From the NCBI GenBank assembly GCA_958295665.1, contig OY282558.1:339051106-339115105 (forward strand): a DNA stretch of 64,000 bases. The letters are read 5' to 3'. The stretch is from Tipula vernalis. Lineage: Eukaryota; Arthropoda; Insecta; Diptera; Tipulidae. Both the position numbers and the translations under genes were made by a program. How positions within the stretch are numbered: the stretch's first letter is position 1; each line of letters begins with the position of its first letter. Shown piece by piece: positions 12,099 through 22,455 of this stretch. The notes under the pieces were generated by a model, which worked only from the letters and a program-made list of their open reading frames with translations, ran no database searches and was not told where the DNA came from.

Positions 12099-12120
12099 CA
12101 ATCAATCAATCAATCAATCA

Positions 12121-12779
12121 ATTAAGCAAAATATCAATGGAACGATTTGCCCTTCCACATTTCCATGAATGGAAAAGAGTTGTCGCATGATGGATGGAAC
12201 TACGTCGAAGGTTCCATCCATAATCCAACAATTTGATTCCGCAAGTAAGGTTAACGATGAAATAGTTCCCATTAATATAATTTTGTCGCCGTCAAATTCT
12301 TCATCGCATAAAACAAATAGTTCGCCTTCAACATATTTGAGGTTTTCCGGGATATTAATAGACTGGAAACTATCAGGTTCTATTATTTTATTACCTCGGA
12401 TACGCTGAACTTTAATTCTTTGGGCCTTTTTGGATGGTAAGTATACTCGAGAGTTACTATGCGTATTAGTAATACTATCTGCTATTATCACGGCAGGCGC
12501 AGCATCCGAATTTTTACTCGCAATTTTTAATAAATTATTAGTACCAATTACTGCTTTCTCAAAAGCCAAGGGTTCATGCGAATGATTTGCCGAAGATTTT
12601 AAAATCTCATGCTTATCGTCCACTTTACGTGTAACTACACGTCCTTTACATGATAAATTTTTCTGATTGCTACAGACCCAATTAAATGTATTTTTGGTTT
12701 TTCTATTTAAATGGTACCCGTATCCATCGACAATTAATTTTTCCTTGCCCTTATTGGAAGTTACAACTGAAATATTCAT
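12121..12779 (-). pseudogene. MULE transposase, N-terminal half with FLYWCH zinc finger
   Basis: The minus-strand start at 12779 opens a FLYWCH-type zinc finger: GYGYHLNRKTKNTFNWVCSN, then CKGRVVTRK, ending SANHSHEP, with the cysteine and histidine ligands in the expected order. It is followed by a linker and by the beginning of the MULE catalytic core (WIMDGTFDVVPSIMRQLFSI). The frame reaches VPLIFCL at the insertion border and continues at 3859. No stop is seen before the border. FLYWCH fingers bind DNA, here presumably the terminal repeats. Confidence 0.85.
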
Positions 12780-12873
12780 ATTAAAGTCCTAAAAGAAATA
12801 AATTACTTTATACGAACTAGAAACATTTATTATTTAATTAAAATTTAAAGTTACTTACAGAAAATTTTCTATG

Positions 12874-13101
12874 TTGTACGTGTAGTTTTTGACCCACTTT
12901 TGTTTTTATATATGTTTATGACGTGGAAAATGCAACTTTGATTAGATTAAATTATATTCATATCATAACACAGTGTAGTTTTAAATCTTGTACGTGTAGC
13001 TTTTGACCCACTTTTGTTTTTATATATGTTTATGAGGTGGAAAATGCAACTTTGATTAGATTAAATTATATTCATATCATAACACAGTGTAGTTTTAAAT
13101 C
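12874..13101. repeat. Tandem duplication of a 114-bp unit in the MULE subterminal region
   Basis: Two nearly identical units (12874-12987 and 12988-13101), each starting TTGTACGTGTAG and containing GACCCACTTTTG, GTGGAAAATGCAACTTTG and CATAACACAGTGTAG. They lie upstream of the transposase start on the minus strand and could carry its promoter; this is inference. Confidence 0.85.
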
Positions 13102-13184
13102 TTGCATATAAGAATTTCCCGTACATTTATAGAATCGCGCGCGCGATTCTATAAATGTACGGGAAATTCTTATATGCAAGATTT
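13097..13184. repeat. 88-bp perfect palindrome in the MULE end
   Basis: The two 44-bp arms match without a mismatch around a GCGCGCGC centre at 13140/13141. The arms contain AATTTCCCGTACATTTATAG. No spacer is present, so the strand can form a cruciform or hairpin. No equivalent is seen at the left end of the element. Confidence 0.9.
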
Positions 13185-13346
13185 TTGGTGCAAGATTATG
13201 TAATGCAAGATTTTGTAATGCAAGATTTTGTAATGCAAGATTTTGTACTTGCATGATTTTGTAATGCAAGATTTTATAATGCAAGATTTTGTAATGTAAG
13301 ATTTTGTATTGCAAGATTATGTATTGCAAGATTATGGGGCTAACCC
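13185..13346. repeat. Right-end minisatellite and terminus of the MULE
   Basis: Roughly ten units of the same 15-bp motif as at 2740-2878, in inverted orientation (TTTTGTAATGCAAGA), ending in GGGGCTAACCC before the 9-bp duplication at 13347-13355. Confidence 0.82.
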
Positions 13347-13495
13347 GTATTAGAGACATTCAATATTTCGGAAATCCCTTCCCATGCTAAATTTTTAATA
13401 ACCCGATTTTTATAACTAACGTGTCTTTAATTACAGATACATTGGTTTCCCTCCACTTCTAGAATTAAACGCTCTACGAAATTTGCGTCCTCCAT
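13347..13495 (-). pseudogene. MADF-domain start of the first Harbinger's second gene
   Basis: The minus strand begins MEDANFVERLILEVEGNQC, the usual opening of a MADF domain. It continues after an in-frame stop with SYKNRVIKNLAWEGISEILN, which matches the central MADF helix with its AW..I pattern. At 13356 the MULE target duplication interrupts it; the frame resumes at 2727 and leads to the exon ending at 2711. This join shows that the MULE landed in this gene. Confidence 0.62.
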
Positions 13496-14047
13496 TTTTT
13501 TGTTTTATTAATTTTCTTGTGTTAGGTTTTTTGATCGTTCTAGTTTTTCCTACATATATACTGACTAATAATTTCCAGGTTATGTTTTTATGTCAAACAC
13601 AAAAAATACAACGAAATATAATTTTCGTGCTAAAGAAAGATTGGTGGAAAACGAGTGGAACTTATTTTCAATTGACAACTAGCTGGGATAATTCAAAATT
13701 TGCGACGATATATTAAAATTTTAAATTAAAACTATTCAAATTCTGTATTTTATTTTTAGTAAATGCAAAATTTATAAACTATAATCAATTAAAAAAGAAA
13801 GAATTTTATTATTATTAATATTTCCTTTCATTATTTAGTAAATATCGTTCTCGTCGCCCGTTGTTAATGTACATCATCCTTAATTGTTTTATTTTAAGAA
13901 GCCCACTTTATTCAAATCCATTGAATAAAATTCTAAATACGGCGCTAATATATTTTAGTCTTTCTCTTTTTCGCACAGAATTTTCGATGCTGGACGTTTG
14001 TTTATTTCCTCTCTATAGTATTTGTACCTCTATGATTTTTATGAATA
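13496..14047. other. Unassigned AT-rich sequence
   Basis: Probably the right part of the first Harbinger element plus flanking DNA. Its terminal repeat could not be identified because the partner end lies outside the window. No gene was recognised. Confidence 0.4.
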
Positions 14048-16455
14048 CAGTCAAACCTGTCTAATCGGACCACCTTCGGGACCAAAAAAAATTGGTCCGA
14101 TTAGAAGTTGGTCCGATTACAAAGGTTTTGCTTTTTTATTTTTTTTTTTTGCTTTATTTATATTATATGTATGTACATACAGACATATATATATATATGT
14201 ACATATGTATACATTAAATATATAAAGACATAAATCTGCAATTTATTTCAAATACATATGTATGTAAATCATAACACATAAAAAAAAAATCAAAAATAAT
14301 TAGATACATAATTCAATTAATTGACATAATGAAAAACTATAAAGTAAGTTTAATCCATTTTTGCAAAATATGTTGTTATTTTAGATTGATGCTTTTTCAT
14401 GGAAATCTCGTTTTCAAGTAATTTTTGCTCCGCCTGAGCCAGATGAAGAAACATTTCGTTCAATCCTTTATCACTCGCATAATCTTTCAAAGTTTTAAAA
14501 TAAATGTGTGCTTTATTAAATGTAAAATCACTAGTTGTATTGTCATCTAACTCGTCACCATCAGAAGATGAGCTTAAATTTATGGTTTCGATGTTTTCAT
14601 TTTCACATTTTTTATCTACCGACTCAAAAAATTGATCTTCCCAATCATCAGGCAATTCCTTGAATGTTTGCAAATTCTGATCGAAAGCCACATTTTCAAA
14701 ATAAGATTCAGATTCACAATTCTCCGTCATGATGATTAATTCCTGATAATCTATCGCTTTTTGTAACCCGGCCTTTTTAAAACAATTAGAAATCGTTTCT
14801 GTGGTTACATTATCCCATGCAGTAGATATCCATGAACATGCATCTAACGTGGTAATTTTTTTTGATAATGCTTCTACTCCATCTCCATCGTCTATAGCCG
14901 TCAATAAATGATCCATTAACAATTTTCGGTACTTCGCCTTTAAGCTTTTTATAATACCCTGGTCTAACGGCTGTAGGGCCGATGTAGTATTTGGCGGGAA
15001 AAATTGGAGTTTGACATTGCTGTATGAATTATGTGGATGACAAGACGCGTTATCTAAAAACAAAATAACATTTCGTTTCTGCCTAGCCATCTTTTTATTG
15101 AATGTTTCTATCCAATCCTGAAAGATATCGGAAGTCATCCACGCTTTTTTATTAAACCGCCATTTAATATTTAGTGCTTTTTCAACATTTAAATGTTTAA
15201 ATGCTCGTGGTTTTTTAGCTCTGCCTATTATGACTACAGGTTCTTTCTCTCCCGCCATACTACACAATAAAGCGACTGTCAAACGTTCCTTGCACATTTT
15301 TCCTCCCTTGCATAATTGATTTTTCAAATTTAAGGATCTCGATGGTGTGGCTCGAAAAAACAGACCAGTTTCATCCAAATTGTAGATATTTTTGGGGTCA
15401 TATGCATCTGTTAAATTTTCCAATGTCGAGCGATATTGTTCGACAATTTGCATGTCTGTTGAGGCACCTTCTCCACTAAGCATAATAAATTGTAACTGGT
15501 GGCGATCCTTAAAAGTTTGGAGCCATCCATTTGAAGCAGTGAAATTGTTTAAATTTAATAATTTACCAAGTCTTCGTGCTTTTTCCTGCAAAATTGAGCC
15601 AGATATAGGCATGTTTTTCGAACGTGCCATTGTAAACCACTGGAATAATTGATTATCGATTTCACCATATTTCGTGCAAGATGCAATCCGCTTTCTTTTA
15701 AGTTTTCCAAAATTTTCGAAGGTTTCTTTAATTTTATCTTTGTTGGCGAGAATTCGTTGAATTTGCGTTTTACTTGCTTTGTATTTTTCACTTAGTTGGC
15801 GTTGTGATAATTTTTCCGTTTCCGCAGATTGTATAACACTTATTTTTTCGGATAAGTTTAGTTCCTTATATGTGCGCTTTTGTTTATTCATTTCCCTTTG
15901 TCTAGATAAATTATATGTACATATGTACATAAATTATTTTAATTAAATGCAAAATCAAAATATCAAATATGTAGCCACTTATATGCCCATATTTATTTTA
16001 CTTACATACACTTACTCGTAATGCCGTATGTAATTAAATATCCTAGCTAAAACAATTGTATGTACGTACCTTTTCGGCTTAAATGCGCTAACTGCAATTT
16101 CTCACATGCATACATATTAACATATGTAAATGTACGTACAATGATTATAACTGCATAAACCCGTTACATACTTTAGTTTAAAAATACATACATATGTATA
16201 ACATAGATCACAAATAAAATATCAAAAACTAAACTACAATACATATGTATGTATATACAATAAAATTTTTTGAAGTGGTCCTATTGAAAGGTAAAATAAA
16301 CCAAAATGGAATGAAATATGTGGTCCATAGGTCCGATTTCGAGGTGGTCCGATTACACAGAACAATTTGTATTGAAAACCTTTTCTGAGTAGTAATAAGC
16401 GGTCCGAATTCAAATTGGTCCGATTACAAAGAGGTCCGATTAGCAGGTTTCACTA
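14048..16455 (-). mobile_element. Tigger/pogo-type element with intact transposase ORF
   Basis: The ends are inverted (CAGTCAAACCTG on the left, CAGGTTTCACTA on the right, each followed inward by AATCGGACC) and flanked by TA (14046-14047 and 16456-16457), the pogo target. Several further copies of GGTCCGAT(T) occur at both subterminal regions. The 2408-bp element contains one uninterrupted minus-strand gene. It looks complete and possibly recently active. Confidence 0.9.
14350..15891 (-). CDS. Tigger/pogo transposase, full length
   Basis: About 513 residues from the methionine of MNKQKRTYKELNLSEK, which fits the family better than the upstream in-frame methionine at 15930. The order is an N-terminal psq-type helix-turn-helix (SEKISVIQSAE...SQRQLSEKY), a CENP-B-type second DNA-binding domain (WFTMARSKNMPISGSILQEKA, with WLQTFKDRH), then the DDE_1 catalytic core. 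The core has its acidic triad in NLDETGLFF, LFLDNASCHPH and LQPLDQGIIK. The acidic, serine-rich C-terminal region is typical. No stop or frameshift is visible and the gene has no intron. The protein would cut and paste the element at TA sites in the nucleus. Confidence 0.92.
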   Translation of the reverse strand: MNKQKRTYKELNLSEKISVIQSAETEKLSQRQLSEKYKASKTQIQRILANKDKIKETFENFGKLKRKRIASCTKYGEIDNQLFQWFTMARSKNMPISGSILQEKARRLGKLLNLNNFTASNGWLQTFKDRHQLQFIMLSGEGASTDMQIVEQYRSTLENLTDAYDPKNIYNLDETGLFFRATPSRSLNLKNQLCKGGKMCKERLTVALLCSMAGEKEPVVIIGRAKKPRAFKHLNVEKALNIKWRFNKKAWMTSDIFQDWIETFNKKMARQKRNVILFLDNASCHPHNSYSNVKLQFFPPNTTSALQPLDQGIIKSLKAKYRKLLMDHLLTAIDDGDGVEALSKKITTLDACSWISTAWDNVTTETISNCFKKAGLQKAIDYQELIIMTENCESESYFENVAFDQNLQTFKELPDDWEDQFFESVDKKCENENIETINLSSSSDGDELDDNTTSDFTFNKAHIYFKTLKDYASDKGLNEMFLHLAQAEQKLLENEISMKKHQSKITTYFAKMD

Positions 16456-16457
16456 TA

Positions 16458-17470
16458 TTGTCTGCGTCGGGTTTACACCGACTATGGTGGATGATAAAAT
16501 AGTATTATACTATTTTGCTATTGTACTATTTTCGGTGTAAAGCACGTTTCAAATTAAGAGAGTAGTTTGTAAATGATGTAACTCAGAACGGCGTAACTCA
16601 AGGAACAGTTGTATTTAAATATGAACTATGTATGTTCATACATGTATGTATTTATTTTATGTCGTGTTTGTATTGTAACCGACTAATTAAGTGACTGCAC
16701 GTTTCCTTTAATCGGCTATACTCACCGGCTGGAGGGTCTTTGTCACATAATCCTATTGATCGTACAAACCATACGTGCAAAATATAACAACTAAACGCAA
16801 TACATAAGGAGCACCGTTCTAAATCCGTAATAAAAAGAGACTTAATTCTTTTCTTTTGATCATTCAACCAAACTTTAATTTTTAGAAATTCTCAGAAACA
16901 CTGTCACAATTACCTAGAGATTAACGCAATCTTTCTTAAGGAAAACCTCAAAATGCCGTTTAGTCCCACAAAAATTTAATCAATAAAAAAAACTCAACAC
17001 GACAATGTATCCAAAGAGTACTCTTTCTGTCACTGCTTGTTCGTGAGCTGAAATTTCTACAAAAGAAAACACTACACTAAATATCACTTTTACCTTTTAC
17101 CTTAAAAACTCACTGTTATGTTGTTCCGGCTAACAGTTTGTCAGTTTAAAAATCCGCTGTATCTCTAAAACCCAATACAAAAAATTTACCAAATATTATT
17201 CCAAACCACAACCGATGCAACTATTGAATATGAAATAAAATACGTAAAATTCTTTGTACTTAATTCCAATAATAAAATAAGTTTAAACTTTATTTTGTTC
17301 AAAACGCTAAATGGTGATCCGGTTGGCCTAAGGCCGGCAGGTTTAATTACAAAAAAAAAAACGAATTCCCCTAAAATTATTTCTAGAAACATTTTGTTTA
17401 ATTAACTTACGTTATTTACCAAATATCCGCGAACGACTTAATACTATTGATAAATTTTATATTATGTATA
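16458..17470. other. Unassigned sequence between Tigger and mariner elements
   Basis: No gene, RNA or terminal repeat recognised. A short GC-richer stretch lies around 17315-17345 (GGTTGGCCTAAGGCCGGC). Confidence 0.4.
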
Positions 17471-17472
17471 TA

Positions 17473-18758
17473 CGAGGGCGAATCAAAATGTCTTGCAATA
17501 TCATATGAAAAAAAGGAGTGAGTGAGACAGCAATATTTTTATTTTTCGACGTAACCTCCTTTAAGGTTTATACATTTGTTACATCGATCAATTAACTTGT
17601 CTAAGCCCTCTAAAAAAAAAGTTTTCTGTTGCTCCATAAAATATTCAGTTACAACAGACTGTACTTCAGAATCACTGGAAAATTTCCGGCCCCTTGATTT
17701 TTTTTTTCAAATTGGGAAACGGAAAGTAGTCACTGGGTGCCAAGTCTGGACTGTATGGTGGATGCGGAATTTCTACGAAGTCGCAGTCCTTTAATGCAGC
17801 TTGAACAACTTTATTTAGCCTTGTGCACTGGTGCATTGTCGTGAAGAAGCAAGATTTTTTTTCTAACTTTCTTTGGCCCTTTTTGCAATTTTCGCAAAAC
17901 CTCTGCGTAATAGATGCCTGTGATTGTGGTTTTCGGTGGCATATAATCAATCATCAATATCCCTTCAGCATCCCAAAAAATTGTTGCCAAAACCTTAACA
18001 GCAGACGGTTGAGTTTTGAATTTCTTTGGTGGTGGTTCAACACGTTTATTCCATTGCATCGATTCTTGTTTGGATTCCGGATCCCAATGATGAATCCATG
18101 TTTCATCGCCTGTTATTATGTTATCCAAGAAGTTTTCTGGATCTTCTTCATACATTTCTAAAATCGCCTTTGAAATTTGAACACGAATTTTCTTTTGTTG
18201 TGCAGTCAACAAACGGGGAACCCATCGCGCACTTACTTTTGACATGTGAAGGTGGTCATGTAATATGGTATAAGTGGTACCATATGAAAGGGAAAGTCTC
18301 CATGCTAACCGCGAAACAGAAATACGGCGGTACTCTAATACAATTGATTCTGCCAAAAGTATGTTTTCATGGCTAATAGCATCTGCGGGACGACCCGGGC
18401 GGTTGTCGTCTTCTAGTGACTCCAGACCACTTTTGAACAATTTTACCCACCTTGTTACTGTGGAATATGATGGTGCAAATTCGCCGTAAACTTGTGATAT
18501 GTAATTGAATATATAAATTGCATTGCGTCCATCTTTACAGAAATATTTAATAACGGCACGATATTCAATTTCATTCATTTTAGAATTTTTTTCAAAACAC
18601 GGGCTACTAAATTGAAGAAAACAAACGAACTGTAAAATTTACATCGAATTTTGTTTCTATAAGTTTCACCGCGACAAAAATTTTTTTTAAAAAATTTATA
18701 GTTGTCTCATTCACTCTTTTTTTCATATGATATTGCAAGACATTTTGATTCGCCCTCG
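17473..18758 (-). mobile_element. mariner element, 1286 bp, frameshifted
   Basis: Ends are near-perfect inverted repeats beginning CGAGGGCGAATCAAAATGTC and extending inward through CTTGCAATATCATATGAA. They are flanked by TA (17471-17472 and 18759-18760). The size is standard for mariner. The single gene is on the minus strand. Confidence 0.92.
17520..18578 (-). pseudogene. mariner transposase (D,D34D type), frameshifted
   Basis: Starts MNEIEYRAVIKYFCKDG at 18578 with the N-terminal helix-turn-helix, then RPGRPADA and LSYGTTYTILHDHL (second HTH). Next are WVPRLLTAQQK, the conserved linker, ITGDETWIHHWDPESK (first aspartate), LLHDNAPVHKA (second aspartate) and PHPPYSPDLAPSDYF (third aspartate, 34 residues on as in mariner). 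The frame changes just after HDNAPVHKA (about 17,820) and again after the FPNLKKKIKG block (about 17,680). The remaining C-terminus (VTEYFMEQQKTFFLE) is in a third frame. At least two indels make it non-functional. Confidence 0.9.
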
Positions 18759-18894
18759 TACATAATATAATCGAACGAGATTGATTTTGCTTCTGAGAAC
18801 TCACCTTTTATGTACTTGCGTAACAATAAAAATGAACTTACCAAATATGCCAAACCAAATATGCCAATATACAAAATCAAAAAAAAACAAAGAA

Positions 18895-19160
18895 AATGTG
18901 GCCAACACATGACTTTCTTTTACGAATAGAGAATATTGAGAAATTTTATTTTTTTTTTAATTTTTGGAAACTTTTTATTAAGTAGTATTTTGTAACCTTA
19001 TACTTTTTAAGATATTTGCAAAATAAATTTTCTGGACCAGGGAGTGACCACTTCCGGTTAGCTGATTTGGAGTGAAATTAACTAGGACCTCCCACTTTAT
19101 CAAAAAAGCTTACATCTGAAGTTTCAGTCCGATTGGTTAAACCATCTGGACTGTAGAAAG
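18895..19160. repeat. Dispersed repeat, copy 1
   Basis: About 260 bp resembling 27612-27872. Shared landmarks are GTGGCCAACACA.GACTTT, AGATATTTGCAAAAT, CTAGGACCTCCCA.TTTAT, AAGTTTCAG, and TTAAACCATCTGG.CTGTA. Copy 1 continues for another ~110 bp (GACAGACTGACGG...) not present in copy 2. No coding potential is evident; the source element is not recognised. Confidence 0.7.
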
Positions 19161-19274
19161 GACCCAAACTGACAGACTGACGGATAGACACCATTTCGAA
19201 ACTAATTTTTCCGGACTCAGCAGACCTCAAACCAGAAAAATCTCTAAAAATCGCAAGGTCCAAAATTTTCATGA

Positions 19275-19990
19275 TTACTATATGTATTTTATTTTACTAG
19301 AGTAAAAGAAAGTAATAAATTTGGACAATGACCGAAGATGTGATCATTAACGCTGTAGCGGCTGAAATATTTCATATCAGTATTTCAAACGTTACACAAA
19401 TTCGAATCACTATTCAAATACTTCTATGCATCATCTGTCGGACGATAGTCCAATCTCGAAAAAACATAGAAACAGAACCCAACTGAAAAAGACTAAACTA
19501 TTTCTATTCGATGTTTTTCTTCCCAAAAAAAAGCCGCCATATTTTTTAATTTCTTTTTCTCTCAATTGTCTAAAGACATATACAATTGTTTAGCTAAAAA
19601 GTATAATCGGTGGTGAAAATATAAAAAAATTAAAATTCTATTATTATAACGTTTTACAATTTTTGAGTCTACATTCATTGACAATAATTATCGTTGTTAA
19701 TAATAATAATAATAATTTATAAGAATTATCGTTATTCAGTAAATATTAATTCAAACAAAATTGTCATTCGAATCAATAAATAATCAATCATAGTATAAAA
19801 TAATCGCGCGGATCGCACACACCCGCTTAGCAATAACAACGATAACGCTCTATTTAGCTACAAGTATGTAAGAGATCACTATGCATTAACTTAAAGCAGT
19901 CATAACTCATGAAGGCGACATAGTCATCTGCAAAAGTCGCCAGTGTGTTTTTTTCTAATGCAGGAAGATTATAAGTGAACAGTAGTATAC
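19275..19990. other. Unassigned AT-rich sequence
   Basis: No gene recognised; contains a short (AAT)n run near 19700. Confidence 0.4.
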
Positions 19991-22090
19991 GGCCGTAATA
20001 CATTGCCCAATGGAACACTTGCGTTGATTTCTTTCAAGAATCTTTCTTTCAAGTACGATTCCAGTATTTTAGCAAATTGCATTGGTAGAAGATTTCTTAA
20101 CTTATGATTAATTCCTTCATGCCACATTCTAAAAAATCCTTGTACAACGTCTAGAAATATCGTTGGACTGCCTTTTTTTTCATCTAGTGCTTTCTTGACT
20201 ATACTGGTTATTCTGTGTACTTGATCAATGTTGAGATCAAGTTTTTACTCTCGATTATCGGATTTACCCTTTTTACCAGAAGCTTCCCAAAGAGCTTCGA
20301 CATGACTGGCACTAGCAAAATTGGCCTATAAGACAAGGTTATGTGTGGTGGTTTACCAGGTTTTGCCATAATTACTTCTGCAATTTTCTACAATCTGGGA
20401 ACACAGAGTTTTCGTTGGCAGTTCTTTTAAGATTTCTACAGTAATAAGATCGTAACCAGGAGCTTTTTTCAAATTCATATTAGCTTTCATCTCATGCACG
20501 ACTTGAACATAGCTTTGCATAACTTGTTCAGCTATTATCTCAGCTTCCAACATTTTTTCGTCATGTGGCTGGAATATTTTTTCAAGGTGTTCGATAAATT
20601 CTTGAGCATTGTCTTCATTATTACTTGCCCATTTCTTACCTGCTATTTTAATTGGAGGAATCTGAATTTTAGGTCTTTAATTCTTTTGATTGCTTTCCAA
20701 AGAAAATAATCAGTACTGCTATCGTTAGTTAATCTGATTGGTGGTTTGGCGTCTATTGGAGGGGGGATCAAAGTTGAGTAAATTAATCTACCAGCTCCGT
20801 AACCGTCCAGTAGGGTGCGCATCACGTGAGCTGTTCTGGTCTTGTCATTAGGCAGCTGCGTGATGGGTACAATTGTGTAAGGGGTAACCTGTTCACAATT
20901 CGCAAGTGTACGTACTGCCTCCTCGTGGCAACCACTGGTAACTAAGGCCACTTGCCACATTTTTGGCCATTTGGCACAGGCTAAATTATGGCGCTAAAGG
21001 AGAAAACCTTGACAAAAAACCCTAATCTAAGGTGGAACAGCATATGCCGATGGATGAATGGCTGATAGGTTAATCAGTCTAAAGTATGCGGACTCTGGAT
21101 AACAGGCACCCTTCAGTTTTATTTAGCCTTTCTGTAGTAAAGCTGGGTGACCTACAGGTGATTTGCAATTCCCAGCAACTCGTAAGAGTAAAATCAAACG
21201 GAATACGGGGCAGGAGTAGGAATATACGGGAGTGGGACAACCCTCTCGAGGTCCTTGAGCTCCAATGCTACCGTCTTTCTAGCGGAACTACATGCTGTAG
21301 TATACATCTAGGAGGGAGAGCAATAAGTCCAAATAGTATGTATCACGTACCGGGAGGCAGTATTGTCCGGTTCATAAGGAACCTGAATATTGACTGGACG
21401 GATAATTAAGTAGGGGCCAGCACAATAGATCTTTTAGGTCGCAGTGCAAAGTGGCTGATCGCCCGCATGGCCCCCCAATAATAATAATAATAATAATAGT
21501 TAATCTGATTGATTCTCTGATCTCCCTTCTAAATTGTTGAGTGAGATTGTTCAAATGAGTTTTTTCTTGGGGGATCCTTGTTTGTTGCCTTATTCTTTTC
21601 GCTCTTCTCTTTTCTGCAGGGCGTTCCCTAATTTCCATAGGGTAGTTGTTTCCCTTGATTTTCTTTTTAATGAGGGTATTTACCAAAGCTAATTGCTGTA
21701 TATCATTTAGAAATTTGTGAACTTCCCAGTTCGTGTGATTATTTACTAGAAATCGTTTTTTTTTTTTTTTGAATAGTATATTTGTTTTCCGGTTGATAAG
21801 GCTTCACAACTCCATAGATTTTACGAGTTCTTTACCTTTAGACGGTGTTAACCTAAAGCCCCAGTGGACATTTTTTCCATTAAAGTCTCCACCAAGTACA
21901 AATAGTTTTCCCAGGTTACTAAGGAACTCGATATAATCTTTTTCTTTCAATGAGTGCTTCGATGGGCGGTAGATACTAACAATACAAAGAGAACTATTTT
22001 TGGTTTTGACATTACCCGCAGCTGCTTGTATTTCTTCTGTTTCATAGTTTAACTCTTCATCAGTTCATATCTCGTTATCAGCGCAAGTAA
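19990..22090 (-). pseudogene. jockey-like non-LTR retrotransposon fragment, interrupted
   Basis: Minus-strand remains of a LINE pol gene in the expected order. At 22,050-21,760 there are endonuclease-like pieces (GDFNGKN-type residues around 21,880). At 21,686-21,512 is a linker rich in basic residues (FRREIRESIRLT). At 20,740-20,640 the frame continues as NDSSTDYFLWKAIKRIK, the segment preceding the reverse transcriptase. At 20,553-20,400 the start of the RT reads LKKAPGYDLITVEILKELP. The downstream RT is degraded (to about 19,990). Many frameshifts and stops. The gap between the two LT(N) segments is a later LINE insertion with a 14-bp target duplication. Confidence 0.75.
20741..21497 (+). 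mobile_element. 5'-truncated LINE 3' end inserted in the jockey-like LINE
   Basis: It is flanked by the 14-bp direct repeat AGTTAATCTGATTG (20727-20740 and 21498-21511). It ends on the plus strand in GGCCCCCC followed by about seven AAT units, as at the 3' end of several insect LINE families. Truncation at the 5' end and an A-rich simple tail are standard for target-primed reverse transcription. The family is not certain; an I/LOA/R1-like origin is a guess from the CAGCACAATAGATC...AGGTCGCAGTGC 3' end. Confidence 0.82.
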
Positions 22091-22455
22091 AAGGTTAAGT
22101 TTAGGATTCTGCAATCTTTCATCTCGAAGATAAATTAAACGATTTAAATAAAAATAAAACTATTTCGAAATAATTTTTGATGATGTCTTATATCTGTATT
22201 TTTATTTTCAAGCAATGTATTGATCCCAACAAATAACGTCAGGATTTAGCATGTTCAAAGTCAAGATTCACCAGTTGATTTTAGACGAGTTTATGACAAT
22301 CATTCAACAACAATAAGTATTACCACCAAGTATTGCGGAAGTATCTGGTTCGACCACATCGATCCAAAACAAACCAAATATAAATTATTTATTAACACTT
22401 TTTTAATCTGCTGAACATCATTTCAAACTATAGAAAAAATCTAAAAAAAGCTTGT

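Larger units (their letters stand above)
3860..12120 (+). mobile_element. 8.26-kb non-coding insert with tandem repeats and (AATC)n tail
   Basis: This insert splits the MULE transposase and is bounded by 24-bp direct repeats. On the plus strand it ends in about six AATC units (12099-12120). A variable-length target duplication plus a simple-sequence tail suggests target-primed reverse transcription by a non-LTR retrotransposon machinery. Apart from the hAT inserted at 7573-9826 no coding region was recognised. From about 6.4 kb onward it consists of degraded ~1-kb units. Each unit has a more conserved ~350-bp segment near its 3' end. The 5' part (3860-6400) is AT-rich with a small duplicated stretch (4380-4480 and 4590-4700, core TTGTGTATTATAA..ACAAACAACAAC). 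It may be a LINE 3' region, a non-coding retroposon or a satellite-like unit. Confidence 0.55.
2728..13346 (-). mobile_element. Mutator-like element (FLYWCH type) interrupted by 8.26-kb insert
   Basis: The ends are inverted relatives of each other: GGG..(A/T)GCCCC..AATCTTGCA reads inward from both sides, and a 9-bp duplication flanks them. Each end carries an array of about 15-bp units with the core AATCTTGCATTACAA. The transposase lies on the minus strand in two halves (12779-12121 and 3859-3097). Without the insert at 3860-12120 and one 24-bp direct repeat the element would be about 2.34 kb with one transposase gene. It lies in the MADF gene of an older Harbinger element. Confidence 0.85.
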
